A DNA stretch of 64,000 nucleotides from Distichodus sexfasciatus (taxonomy: Eukaryota > Chordata > Actinopteri > Characiformes > Distichodontidae). The position numbers and the translations under genes were made by a program. This document shows, one piece after another, positions 12,431-23,380 of this stretch. Where the stretch lies: NCBI GenBank assembly GCA_032718565.1, contig JAVGVS010000236.1, positions 558,001-622,000 of the forward strand, given 5' to 3'. The notes below the pieces were generated by a model, which worked only from the letters and a program-made list of their open reading frames with translations, made no database searches and was not told the DNA's origin. Within the stretch, counting starts at the first letter, position 1, and every line of letters starts with the position of its first letter.

Positions 12431-13028
12431 AAACTATCATCATATTCTGTACATCTATCTACATTTTAGGTGTTACTTGGGATAAAAGGGCGTATATATC
12501 AGATATATCAGATTCTGACCTTTTGCATGACTGTAGTATAAACCCAGACCTATTAGATCACTAAATAAGCACTACACATTAGCTCCTCATGCATGAAGAG
12601 ACAATAACGAACTTTTTTCTCCCCGTGACCATAGCAACTGACAGGCAGAAGGTCAAAGTGGTACCCAGCTGTGAATGATCAGTCGCAGTCTCGTAAGAGC
12701 TCGGAGATGATGGCAGCCCTTTGCACTCGGCTCCGTGTGAAAATGCAATGACTCAGGTGGTAGACCGAGCCGCTCCCTAAACCCGGGCTTCAGCTCGACT
12801 TCAGCTCCTCGGCTTGAAATCGACCGTCTGCCCTTAAGTCTGCATTTGCCTTTGACCATGCAGCATAAGAAAGACGGAGAGCATAATGGAAGTCAGACTG
12901 ATGCATGAATGAGCCGGGCTCCCCAAGTAGCTTCAGAAGTTTGGGAGGTGAAGACAAAGTTTGAGGAAAAAGTTATATAAAAAGGTCTTGGAGGGCGTCA
13001 TGAAAGGGCACCAAAATTCTGGATAGAG

Positions 13029-13067
<39 letters not shown>

Positions 13068-14925
13068 GGTCTTTGTGCATATGTGAGGATTCTCTTCGTC
13101 ATTTCCTATTCACCTCACTCCAGTTTCATTCTGCTCATTTCCCGCATTCTAGCCGTGACTGTATTCTTGACAGTTTTGCCAAAGCATTTTGATAATGACT
13201 GTCGCATCAATGACATGAATACAAAATGCTGAAATGTGCACTGTGGGATTTATGTTTGTAAAATAGATTATTACCAAACTAGCGCTGCACAGATCGTGAG
13301 GCACCCAGAGATGCGAGGATAAGAGGATAAGATTGAAACAATTATTTTCCTCCGATTTTATGCCTTTTCTGCTGACACATGCACCCAGGCACGCACCTTG
13401 GCAAGAAGTCAGAGGAGAGGGCGACATTGCCAGGTGTGCCAGCATTGCAGCACCTGGGACAACAGCTGCTCTCTCCTCCCCTGCAAACGGCGGCCACCAA
13501 CAGGCGGTCAGGGTGGCCGACTCCTGTCCAGAGCGTTGGTACTCTCCTGGCGGCGCACGCCACATTCGCATAATCCCTCCTCAAACTCCGTTTATCCATA
13601 CAGATTGTGTTGAGCGTGCAGTTCCCGTGCCCTTGATTTGGTGCTAACCCCCCGTGGACTTAAAATACCACCCCGCCATCCCAATTGTTGCATATATAAT
13701 AGGGGATCATGCTGTAAGAGACGACGCCTTTTAAAAAAAAAATTCTCCTTTTGAATTCACAAGGGCTTGGAAAGGCTGCCGCCATTCAAGTGACCTGAAC
13801 GATGAGCGGATGAAAAGAGGACTGGCGAAGCTTAGAGGCTGCCTCTTTTTCCTGTCCCGCTGAGAGATCAAAACAAAAAGAAAAGGAGAAAGGGCATCGA
13901 TTGTGACTCCCCACAAAGTTTTGCCTCCTTCGCTGACCTCCTTCCTTAATCTCCATGTCTGGTGACACAACGGTCCCTAATATTAAATACAACCCCCCTT
14001 TCTGCCTCAAACCCATGACCTAATGACCCCCGCCCTTCACAGTTAGTCTGCATTGTTGTTTTGAGGTCCGATCAGCGTGTCACAGATGGTGTTGTGACTG
14101 GTTTCTATACAAGGAGACGCCATCTTGTAAATGAGGCCAGTGATGCTGGGGGACTTTTTCTATTTATCTGTAGCAGCTCGATAGACCTTATATAAGAGCT
14201 GTCGTCGTTGCACAGCGTCAGTCTGAAAATATGTCATTACAAGTGATTTACAACGATAAAGCCTGTCAAAAATATTCATTTCCGTACACAAAGATGCAGA
14301 CATTTTCCCAGCAATATCTTTCGGCCAAAACTTTTTTTTCACTCCCAGAACTCTTTGATGTTTTGTGTTGATCCAGAAACCCGAGCAGGAGAAAGTAATC
14401 TGCCACCTCGGGCTGCCAACGCTGTCGAGAATGACCTTTACCGAGCTGGTTTCCGAGCGTATCTTGTAGCCCGGGCTGAGGCGTAGAATAGCGGTGTGCC
14501 ATTACAGCCAGCCACTGTGTTGACAGGATGTTTTTCCTAATTAAACTTCAGTTCAGATTGTTCCTTAAGTACTGTTCAGGTGCAGCGGAACTGAAGGCGC
14601 AGTTTCTAGTGCTTTTAGTTGCAGAGCGCAGGTGCCCCGCCGCCGGGTTTTTACGCGATCGTGATTTCTGTGTTGGAGAGAGGAAGAGGAGGTGGCGACG
14701 GAGGTGGACAGAAACGGGCGAAAGAAAGGAGAGGGGGAATAGAGGGAGGAGATGTGCTTCGCACGCATTTACGTTCTCAAGTCCTCCCACTTGCACGCAT
14801 GTTTCTTTTTTGTTTTCCTCTTATCTCTATTTTTGCACGGTGCAAAATGCAGGCATTCGGGAAGAAAAAAAAGCTTCCTGACGCTGGAGGCTTATACCTC
14901 CAGAGGCAGGCAGACAGACAGACCT
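12431..14925. other. Unique non-coding stretch
   Basis: No repeat family recognised apart from a GA microsatellite at 13031-13063. Several open frames at 13149-13647 overlap in five frames in GC-rich DNA and lack domains or splice context, so I do not call a gene. The DNA has mixed composition and few simple repeats, as expected for intron or intergenic sequence. Confidence 0.45.
13031..13063. repeat. (GA)n microsatellite
   Basis: Uninterrupted GA run of about 33 bases in unique DNA. Directly visible. Confidence 0.95.
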
Positions 14926-14929
14926 AGAT

Positions 14930-15470
14930 GCTTGGGAAAGGAGGAAGGAAAAGAGGAGGAAAAGGAGACGAGGAAAGAGAAACGCAGGAGGGAGAGAAGG
15001 AAAAGAAAGATTGAGAAAAGGTAAAAACAGGAAAAGAGGATAGACGAGGAGAGGAGAGGAGAGAAGAGAGGAAATGGAGGGGAAAGAAGAGAAGAGGGAT
15101 GAGACTGAAGGAAAAGAAGGAGTGAGAGCAGGGAATGATGATAGGGAGAAAGAAAGGGAAAGAAAGCAGGGTATGAGGAGAGAGAGAGAGAGAGAGAGAA
15201 TGGGACGGAAAAGGAGAAACGATGCACAAAGAGAGAGAAAGTGTAGGGAGAGAGAACAGGAAAGGGAAAGGGAGGAAACCATGAAGAAAACAAAAGAGAA
15301 AAAGACAGAAACATGAGAAGAGACGAGACAGTAGGGGAGGAGAGAGAGGAAAGTAAAAAGGAAGGGAATAAGGAAGGGAGAGAGCAGTACAAGAGGTAGA
15401 GGAGAAGAGCAGAACGAAGGTGGTAAGAAGGGAGGAGGAGATGAAGAAGCCAGGGATGGATGAAGAGAAC
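14930..15470. repeat. Polypurine low-complexity block (about 0.54 kb)
   Basis: The plus strand is almost entirely A and G: GGAAGGAAAAGAGGAGG-like strings with GAGA runs, e.g. 15180-15200. On the minus strand this gives three overlapping Ser/Leu/Phe/Pro-rich frames of 182-217 residues, which are compositional artefacts. Such tracts can adopt triplex (H-DNA) structure. No defined tandem unit is apparent, unlike the 43-46 kb block. Confidence 0.85.
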
Positions 15471-16396
15471 ATTCCCCCATAATGTATGACTCGTCTGGTT
15501 CAGTCGTCCCGTCTCTGCCTCCGCCACACCCACTGCTTATTGTTTTCGCTCCCCAGGCGACCCATTATTGTGTGTTGATTCGAAAAGTGGGTTATGTATT
15601 GTGTTAGAACACTATCTGCATTCTCCCGCTCGCTCTTTCTCTGCCTCTCTCTTCCTCTCTCACCGCTCTAACTTGCATCGCCCACTCCTTTTGTGTGTGC
15701 TATGAAAAGGGCTCAACACTTAATTAAGGTTGCCAATCTTTGCGCAAAACGAGAGAATTTTTTTTTTTGTGCTGTAGACGGGGCCACGCAGTTTCTTAAT
15801 CACGTTTGGCAAATCTTCATTGTCAGGGCTGAATTCTGGGACAAAGGGGATCTGAGTGTGCTTGCAGTTAATTGGGAGCTCAGATTAGGGCTACTGTCAA
15901 GACATAGAGGAAGAGTCTCTCTCTCTCTCTCTCTCTCTCACTGGCAACAGGCAGCAAGGGAGGGTGGAGGGCGAAGTAAAAAGCCCCCTAACCGGCCGCA
16001 ACATTAATCTGCTTGACACGTATGACCGCCGAATTGAGCCCGCTTTTGTGAGAATTACCCAGAGAGCGTTTTAAGAAGAAACTCTTTGCCTTAATAGAAC
16101 TTCACCTTGCTGGATGAGCAGCTCCTGCATGAAACAGAGGAGCGAACTGCGACCTCTTGGGACGTCCGAGTCAAACATTCAGCTTTCTAATCTTACCGTA
16201 GTTTCCGTGGGTCCCTGATTTACCTATTTGGGGGGAAAAGAAACCTTGAGCTTTGTTCATTCACAGTCCCGAGGGCTGCTTATCACCCCAGCGCGTCACA
16301 GGTTTAGGTAGGTTTGAAAACGTGCTGTGAAATTCTGATAGTTTACTTTTAGCGACTCACGAATGCAAAGTGAGTTAAGAGAAGAAAAGTCTAAAT
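15471..16396. other. Unique stretch, possible conserved non-coding DNA
   Basis: Apart from a short CT run at about 15914-15939, this is complex sequence. Bases 15770-15900 include ACAAAGG (SOX-like core), TTAATCACG and AGTTAATTGGGAGC. These motifs are common in developmental enhancers but also occur by chance. I see no exon. Confidence 0.3.
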
Positions 16397-16397
16397 T

Positions 16398-18235
16398 TAG
16401 GGACGTACGATAAGAGAGTTATAGGCCGATGCTGAAATCCGATGTTTTTCATGCTTTTCGTGATATCCAATGCCGATAAACGAAGAAGGCAGAGTCGAGC
16501 GCAAGCGCAGCCAGAGTTGAGCATGTAAAGACAAGATATTTTGCTCTCCAAAGTTCCACTGCACGCTCAGAGTTTTGGCCCAAAAATAACACCATAACTC
16601 TGGCATTTCTAACACGGCGCCAAGTCAAGCGAGCGTGAAAGCAGAGTCGAGTGGGGGCAGAGCATTTCGAGCGTAGTGCACGTTTTAAAATTAAGTTACT
16701 TCCCGCCCTACGTAGTGTACCAAGTCATATAGAGCGCGTGTGACACTCCATGTGCACTACCTTGTGCGTAGAGAGCAGTTAAGCTACAACCCCGGTTATT
16801 TTCTGAGATGCATACTACCACATAGAAAAGTATGATAAGAGCACTAACCCCTGCGGCACTGTGCCACATATGGGGGGAGTATTTTTTGTAATTATTTTTT
16901 GATATTTGCATTGAATTCATTATTCATAAAGATACCCAAGTAGGGGTGCAACGATTATTCGACGTTGTCGACAAAAGTCGACAATAAAAATAGTCGCCGA
17001 CGAATTTGATTGGCGATAAGTCGATAACTGTCGCCAGACATATTTTTAAACGGAGTGAGACGTTTTACTTTCTTTCTACCTGTGCAGTACTACCGCTTTC
17101 CAACAGGGGGCACCTATACACCACACTCTGGCGAGATTCGCTCTTGCGCAACAGCATTCAGTGACAGCTGAAGAATGGCCCTATGGCGTCACATCAGCGT
17201 AAAACTGGGCCCCATATAAAATGGCTTGCTGCAAAAATTTTCGCGAGCGTAAATTTCAAAAATCGCGTCTTGTAAATGTAAACTCGAAACACAAAATTAA
17301 GAATCGAGTCTTGTGAGTTCCTTCGATATTCTTGGCATAAACTGTATTTTTCCTCTCTCGAATGTCTTTTCCTCTCGATGTGTTAAATGTCCTCGCACAC
17401 AAAGTAGATTACCGGCAATGGCTTTGCTCGGTGAATTTCTACTCGCGTGGTTTGAAAGGCGGGGTTTGGACAGTTTGAGGGGCGGGGTTTTGGCATTTTT
17501 CTGCCTGCAGATCCTATTAATGATGGCTCCTGGTTTTGTGATTGGCTTAAGAAAGTTTCTGAAAAAACCAAAAGATGTCGAAGGAAGAGCGGCGGAGTCG
17601 GTTAGCGCAGGTTATAGTTTATCGACCTTATAATTATCATTTAATAGTTAGGTCTTATACGTTTAATAAGCAGCAAAAGCGGTAAAAGTAATAGCGCCTT
17701 TGTCACTCGCTCATAAATGTTATAATGGTATGTTACCATTTTCTCCAGTACCATCCACCAAAAGCCGAAGGAATACATCGTAAAAGGCTAGATAAGGCAA
17801 AGAAACTTATTTATTAAAATATGCTTTCGAGTGAACTATCTTTCTTGTCTTTATTATTTACCACAAAATTTAAATAAACTCATACTCATAAACTCTAAAT
17901 GTAAAAGCTGGTAGCTAAATTGGAGCCATTTTATAATTATGCAATTTATAATCCGATTGATGCGACTAATCATTTTTAACTAATCGATGACTATGATACG
18001 ACTCTCAAAATAATCGTTAGTTGCAGCCAAAATAATCTGGAAATGTTTTTGAAAAAATACATCAGCAGAAATCATTATTATTAAAAAGTGATTTCAGTAG
18101 TGAAACTGGATTGCACGTCACAGACCACCTGCATTGCCACCGCGGACCACCAGGGGGGCCTTGGACCATTGGTTGAAAACCCCCGATATAGTCGATTATG
18201 GTTTATCATTCATGTCTAACATCAGCATCTCCCCA
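16398..18235. mobile_element. Decayed hAT-like remnant surrounding a second element
   Basis: The left edge TAGGGACGTACGATAAG (16398) and the right part (about 18100-18235, GATTGCACGTCACAGACCAC and TTGGTTGAAAACCCCCGAT) resemble the termini and body of the family C elements at 29245-30371 and 50780-51210. A different element lies between them (16941-18028). No target duplication was found, so treating this as one split element is inference. Confidence 0.35.
16941..18028. mobile_element. hAT-like element, GTGCAACGATTATT type
   Basis: The left end TAGGGGTGCAACGATTATTC and right end AATAATCGTTAGTTGCAGCC are inverted relative to each other. They match the TGCAAC-TAACGATTATT terminal style of teleost hAT MITEs. 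No 8-bp duplication is visible (left flank TACCCAAG). Near 17458-17488 two GGGGCGGGG/GGCGGGG boxes and a reverse CCAAT (GATTGG) precede an ATG at 17575 that opens only 35 codons. This could be a decayed transposon promoter and first exon, but no domain is recognisable. Confidence 0.5.
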
Positions 18236-18816
18236 CACCATTTTTTTTAAACCACTGTATTATGTCTTCATGGCTTCTGATAGCATGCATTCCAGTTAGT
18301 TTTATCCATGAACGTATACATGGACTCTGCCTCAAGAAGCCACATCAGAAGTAGAACATGTCCGATTATTCAATACTGTGATCTCTCCGTATCATCGTCA
18401 TCATCATCATCATCACTGTTTGATGTAGTGATGAGATGGAGAGCAGCTTCCCTCTTCCTGACAGCAGGACATTTACTGTTGCGTTAGATAATATTGAATT
18501 ATTAGTCCTTCTGGGGTCTGGCGTATAACCACAGCAGACAGATGGTGTAGTAAAGACTGCCTCCCTTACTACGAGATATTTTAAATCATCTCTTCCTGAA
18601 ATTGAAGCACTTGTGACTTGAAAGTTGTATTCCTTCCAGTTGGGATCGTCACAGTCTCCTCGTGGTGCTCCGCTTGGCCGCTAGAGGCCACTTGCTTTCT
18701 TCTCCCCGGTTCAAGTGTGTGATTCATTTGTTCTAATATGCTGCACCGGCGTCTGTTCTTATTCAAGCCTGACTTCCTCCTTCCTCGTTATTAACATTTT
18801 AGGGTCCTGCTTGAAA
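18236..18816. other. Unique stretch with (ATC)n
   Basis: Complex DNA with a short ATC trinucleotide run at 18391-18416. No gene or repeat recognised. Confidence 0.45.
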
Positions 18817-19179
18817 TAGGGCTGCTCGATTATGAAAAAAAAACATAATCACGATTAATTTGGTCAATCTTGAAATCACGATTATTTAACACTTTACTTT
18901 GTGTTACTATTTAAGACTTTATGCTGCTCTCCTCCTTCCGCCATCTTTACCCGCTCAGACTGTACACCGCCACCAGAACACACACGTGCGTTCAGTCTTC
19001 GGAAGGTGCGTTAGTGCGCGTGCGTGTGTCATTCGGAACACAAGACAAAATATGAGTATACTTGCAGAGCGTAATGTGGCAAAATAATTGTAATTATAAT
19101 TGTTTTTGTCGATTACATTATTTTTGTGATTGTTTGGAGCTGAAATTGAAATTAAAATTCGATTAATTGCACAGCCTTA
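18817..19179. mobile_element. 363-bp hAT MITE, family M, copy 1
   Basis: It starts TAGGGCTGCTCGATTATG and ends TTAATTGCACAGCCTTA. An exact 8-bp target duplication, GCTTGAAA, lies at 18809-18816 and 19180-19187. The body contains CATAATCACGATTAATTTGG and TAATTGTTTTTGTCGATTAC. A second copy at 37466-37834 differs by only a few substitutions and indels. It encodes nothing recognisable; the 62-residue frame inside is chance. Confidence 0.93.
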
Positions 19180-19187
19180 GCTTGAAA

Positions 19188-19488
19188 CCGTTTGGATTCT
19201 GCTTGGTGCTCAGTTAGTTTTCGTCTAGGATGTGCCTAAAAATATGTGCTTTTGCTGAAATTATAGACCACAGAGGGACCTCACACTTGACAAGCTTTCA
19301 GCCCTCTACAGTTGTGCTCTTAAACAGACATTAAATAGTTTGGCACCCAAAAAGTTTTTTTATGCAGAAAATAAAACGGGGAATCCAAATTATGTATTGT
19401 GATATATAATGTTCGCCTTTATTGAAACAGATATTTTAGTTTTATTAGATTTATTTATGCACATTACTGGGTTTTTGTTTATTACAAT
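19188..19488. other. Unique AT-rich stretch
   Basis: AT-rich sequence between the MITE and the next element. No feature recognised. Confidence 0.4.
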
Positions 19489-19698
19489 TAGGGATGCACC
19501 GATCCAACTTTTTCAGCTCTGATACTAAATGCCGATACTTGGGCTTTTGGTATTGAACGAATCCGAAAACTCAATAAAAAATAAAAAAAAATAATTGGGT
19601 AATTGGATTAAAAATAGAAAATCTTTGTTTTAAGTGAAGATTAACAGTCAGACAAAATGCAGCACTACTCCTAAAGATCAGTTGTTGTATTTAGACAC
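19489..19698. mobile_element. Left end of a hAT-like element (GGGATGCACCGATCC)
   Basis: TAGGGATGCACCGATCC followed by GATACTAAATGCCGATACTT is a well-known style of teleost hAT terminus. The matching right end (expected GGTGCATCCCTA) was not found before 21 kb, so the element is truncated or diverged. The Harbinger-like MITE at 19702 is inserted after it. Confidence 0.5.
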
Positions 19699-19747
19699 TT
19701 ACGGTGTTTTCACACTTGGTCCGTTTAGTCAACATTTTTTACATATA

Positions 19748-20301
19748 CAGTACTGTGCAAAAGTTTTAGGCAGGTGTGAAAAAATGCTGTACACAAAGAA
19801 TGCTTTCAAAAATGGAAGTGTTAATCATTTATTTTCATCAATCAACAAAATGCAGTGAATGAACAAAAGAGAAATCTAAATCAAATCAATATTTGGTGTG
19901 ACCACCCTTTGCCTTCAAAACAGCATCAATTCTTCTAGGTACACTTGCACACAGTTTTTGAAGGAACTCGGCTGGTAGGTTGTTCCAAACATCTTGGAGA
20001 ACTAACCACAGATCTATAATCCTGTAATCCTACAAAATAATATAATGACTACAAAATAATATAATGACTATAATCCTACAAAATCCCTGACTTTGTGCAA
20101 GTGTACCTATAAGAATTGATGCTGGTTTGAAGGCAAAAGGTAGAAACACCAAATATTGCTTTGATTTAGATTTTTCTTTTGTTCGTTCACTTTGCATTTT
20201 GTAAATTGATAAAAAAATAAACAATCATTATTTATATTTCTGAAAGCATTCTTTGTTTACAGCATTTTTTCACACCTGCCTAAAACTTTTGCACAGTACT
20301 G
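19748..20301. mobile_element. Palindromic (fold-back) Tc1/mariner element
   Basis: Both ends are CAGTACTGTGCAAAAGTTTT in opposite orientation, flanked by TA (19746-19747 and 20302-20303), the Tc1/mariner target. The homology between arms extends far beyond a normal terminal repeat: about 19748-19955 pairs with about 20090-20301. Both arms contain the C-terminal end of a Tc1 transposase reading frame, arranged tail to tail. The spacer has short repeats of CTACAAAATAATATAATGA. The element lies inside the TTA-flanked MITE. Confidence 0.85.
19890..20013 (-). pseudogene. Tc1 transposase C-terminal fragment
   Basis: The minus strand reads without a stop through DLWLVLQDVWNNLP, then LCASVPRRIDAVLKAKGGHT and a terminal KY before a stop codon. 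This matches the typical C-terminus of Tc1-family DDE transposases of fish. Only about 40 residues remain: the HTH domains and the catalytic D,D,E are absent, so it cannot be functional. A second, more diverged copy of the last about 20 residues is on the plus strand at about 20090-20150 (LCASVPIRIDAGLKAK), with changes such as R to I. Confidence 0.85.
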
Positions 20302-20708
20302 TATGTGAACACGCCAAACGAATTCAGACCCCTCTGAAACTAACCAAACTGAGACCACATCGGGAGGTGGTCTCAGTCCGGTTCGCTTTAAGTCCGTGGT
20401 ACAGTTTGTGTAACTCGCGCCTTATGAATACAAAGCGCTCCTGGTTCGCTTTGGCAGTTTTTGTTTGAATTGAAAACTATCCAGAATGCAATGCAGTAAA
20501 GGTCTGAGAACTCCATGAGAATTAGGTATGAACAGAAAAATGACTGAGGCCCCATCTGAGCTGAAGAGAACTGAGTCCCCTTTCAAATGAACTCACAGTG
20601 TGAACATAAAAAGAATCGAGTTCCCTTTCTGTTGGTCCACTTTTTGGACCACTTCTAGAGGACTGAGTTCGGTTCCTTTAAAGGGGACTATATGTGAAAA
20701 CACCCTTA

Positions 20709-22990
20709 TTTGTCTTTCACCCACTCTTATTTCATTTTAGTCTTGGCGAATGACTTGACACAATTTATCAGCTAGGACTCTGAATCAAAATGATATATTG
20801 GAACCAACACATACCTGTCACTGACGTACTCTTCCTCATATTTGTTATTTTATTCAGCATTTTTCCACAAAAATAGGGTCAGAAAACAATACCCCCTCAA
20901 AGAAAATCCCTAATATATTATAAATCAGGTGAGCGCTCGAAGTAAGCGTGTTGTCAAGTCGAAGTCAGATCCCACGGCCCTAATGCGAGCCCTCCCATGC
21001 GGCTTTGTCTTTGGCTTTGACTTTTTCACTGTGTAGCCAGCTATGAGTTGTGCTGCTGGACTCCAGGGGGGGTCTGAAGCTCAGTAATAAGCTTATTGAC
21101 AACACGAACTGCAGGCGAGTGAGTCTTCATCACGTCTTCGGTGAGAGTCGAATGATGGCTGTGTTTTTCTTAATCTCCCAGGCTTTAAGGGAATGGGCTC
21201 TGACACATGGAAATAGTGTGTGTGTGTGTGTGTGTGTTTGTTTGTGTGTTTTAGATTAATTGGGAAGCAAGGCAGTCTTTTCCGTGTGATTAGGCAGCTG
21301 AAGTCATGCATAGTTTTGGGGGTTGCGAGGCTGGGACGTGCTGATCTCCGGGAGGGGAGAATGCTGCTCGTGCGCGATTGTCTGAAACCGAGTTCCAAAG
21401 AGAGCGGGCATATTCACTTGCAGCAGGCCTCTGGCTCTGTTTCTGTTTCTGTATCTCTCTCTCTCACACACACACACACGCACACACATACACACACTTG
21501 CCCGTTCAGGCTCCAGCATGGCACCAGGATTTATTCCGACCCAATGAGCCGGAGACGCCACGGCTACCAGCACCAGGGCTGCGCGGCAGGATTTGCGTGC
21601 GCGCGTGCGTGTGTGTGTGTGTGTGTCTCTGTGTGAGAGAGAGAGTACTTGTGAGACAAAATGCAATGCAAAGAAGTAAGACCGGTCTCTTATTACAGGA
21701 GTAATAAAGTGAGAGAGATAGAGAAAGGGGAAAGCTGAAATAAAGAGAAAAGCAGAAAGTGAATGAGTTCTCTTGAAGGCAATAAAAGCGTGGGAGAGAG
21801 ACAGATAAGGAAGATGCCCTCGGGGGCCGAGTTGGGAAGAAGGAGGGAGTAGTGTAGAGGAGTGCAGATCTGATGCTGTCATAGAGGTCAGAAAAGTCAA
21901 AGAGTGGCTGTGTGTGTCCCTCCTGAGACACCTGTGTGAAATTAATGTTTCATATCTGTAGTACTTGCCATAGACAATTATCGTACAGTTCTTACAATTC
22001 ATTGCCGATGATAATGAATTCATATTAATAGGTTCCTGTGCGTGTGTGTGTGTGTGTGTGTGACAGCCAATAGTAGGCTCCCTGTCTCATACACTCACAG
22101 CAGAGCCACTGTTTTCAGCTCCATCTGACAGCCCCGTCCTCATGGGAGCTTTTATGTGCCTGGGTGTTTGTGTGTGCGTGTCCGTGGGCCCGTGTGTGTG
22201 TCCATGTGCCATCCTCAGCTTTTGCCACCGTGCCGCTGTGTGTTACTCATGGTTTCAGCCTCTTCTCTAATTCAATCCCGTAATGCGTTATTGGCATGAC
22301 TGTTTCGATTACAGTTTGCCAAAGCAATTAACAGCAGCCAGATCAGAGCGTGTGACAGTCAGTCTCTTCGGCCTGGCCGAGCGCTTCACCCAGCACGCGC
22401 ACACACACACACACACATACACTGTGCCATTTGTCCCCCGCGCCTTCTTTTTCCCTCCTCTCTAATGCAGTCAAACCAATTCTCCCGCTTTAGCCCACGA
22501 ACAGCAGAGAAACATCTGGAGGCTGTTTTATCATCGGCCATCGCAGCTGCCGCTTTGATAATTGAGCGTTTTTGGCGGAATGCAGGCTATTAAACAGAAA
22601 AGCTTCACTTTCATCTGTTGTGTATTAAAGCGCAGCTCTTCTTGACACAGAGCTGCTTGAATAGACGCACTCTAAACTACAATTTTAAAAGCCCTTCTTT
22701 TAAGTTTAATGGCTTTGTGCATTTGAACGTTAACATTAAATTTTAACCACAGGATATAGTTCAAATGTGCCATTTCTTTTTTTGGGTGAGTGTGCACGTC
22801 TGCAATTCCGGGATAGGCCTCAGTCCTTACGACTAGGGAATTAGAGATTATGTGGTTCCGACAATGAATGGAAGAAAATGAAGGAATATCAAATGTTCTA
22901 CGCTGTAAGTCATATTGCTTTGAAGACGTTTTCCTACGCAGATGCTTTGATTTGAGAAAAAAAAACTAGTGTGAAAGTTATTGCTGAAGA
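20709..22990. other. Unique stretch rich in GT/CA microsatellites
   Basis: Microsatellites lie at about 21216-21237 (GT), 21450-21500 (CT then CA), 21600-21650 (GT then GA), 22036-22062 (GT), 22165-22205 (imperfect GT) and 22398-22422 (CA). They create most of the open frames here, including the 239-residue minus frame at 21304-22023, which runs through low-complexity sequence and is rejected as a gene. Bases 22480-22680 are complex and repeat-free. Confidence 0.5.
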
Positions 22991-23078
22991 ATGGCCCTTA
23001 GTGTATGACGTTAACATGGCAGAGAAAGAGAAATATTTTCCTTAACAGTAACAAATATGTACAGCAATAAGACTGAAA

Positions 23079-23308
23079 GATCGGAAGATGGCCGGTTCGA
23101 TTCCCAGACCAGTAAAGGTACTGTATCACTGAGGTACTTTTGAGCAAAGTACTGTCTCCAAGCACTGCTCTCCAGGTGCTGCCCATGTCAGCTGCCCACT
23201 GCTCCTTCACGGATGGGTCAAATGCAGAGGTCACATTTCGTTGTGGTGCACTGTGTGCTGTGCTGTGCTGTGGTGTGTTCACAATGACAAATAATCACTT
23301 AACTCACC
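23079..23308 (+). mobile_element. tRNA-derived SINE, family S, copy 1 (5' part truncated)
   Basis: It carries the tRNA-like B box GGTTCGATTCC at about 23094 and the body CTGCCCACTGCTCCTTCACG and GATGGGTCAAATGCAGAGG. The tail GTGTTCACAATGACAAATAA is shared by eleven copies in this window. The A-box half is mostly missing. It resembles the HAmo-type tRNA SINEs of ostariophysan fish in its CTGAGGTACTxxTGAGCAAAGTAC and GCTGCCCACTGCTCC segments; the family name is inference. Confidence 0.85.
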
Positions 23309-23380
23309 TATACAGTGTTTTAGTCACTTAGACCACTAGGCCACAGCCACCCTTAGTTTGCTCGCTATAACTACAGGATG

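Larger units (their letters stand above)
19702..20705. mobile_element. Harbinger-like MITE with TTA target duplication
   Basis: The left end CGGTGTTTTCACACTTGG and right end ATGTGAAAACACCC are inverted repeats, each bordered by TTA (19699-19701 and 20706-20708). A 3-bp TTA duplication is typical of PIF/Harbinger, which supports the class; no transposase is present. It is interrupted by the palindromic Tc1 element at 19748-20301. Without that insertion it would be about 450 bp. Confidence 0.6.

Noticed and set aside
14827..15533. Three overlapping minus frames of 182-217 residues
   Set aside because: They lie on a simple A/G tract; all three phases are open because the complementary strand has few A residues to make stops.
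20253..20468. 71-residue plus frame across the Tc1 right end
   Set aside because: It spans the terminal repeat and the surrounding MITE; not homologous to transposase in this frame.
21304..22023. 239-residue minus frame
   Set aside because: It runs through CA/GT and CT/GA microsatellites; its THTHTRTRAR and VCMCVRVCVC stretches are dinucleotide translations and no domain is visible.
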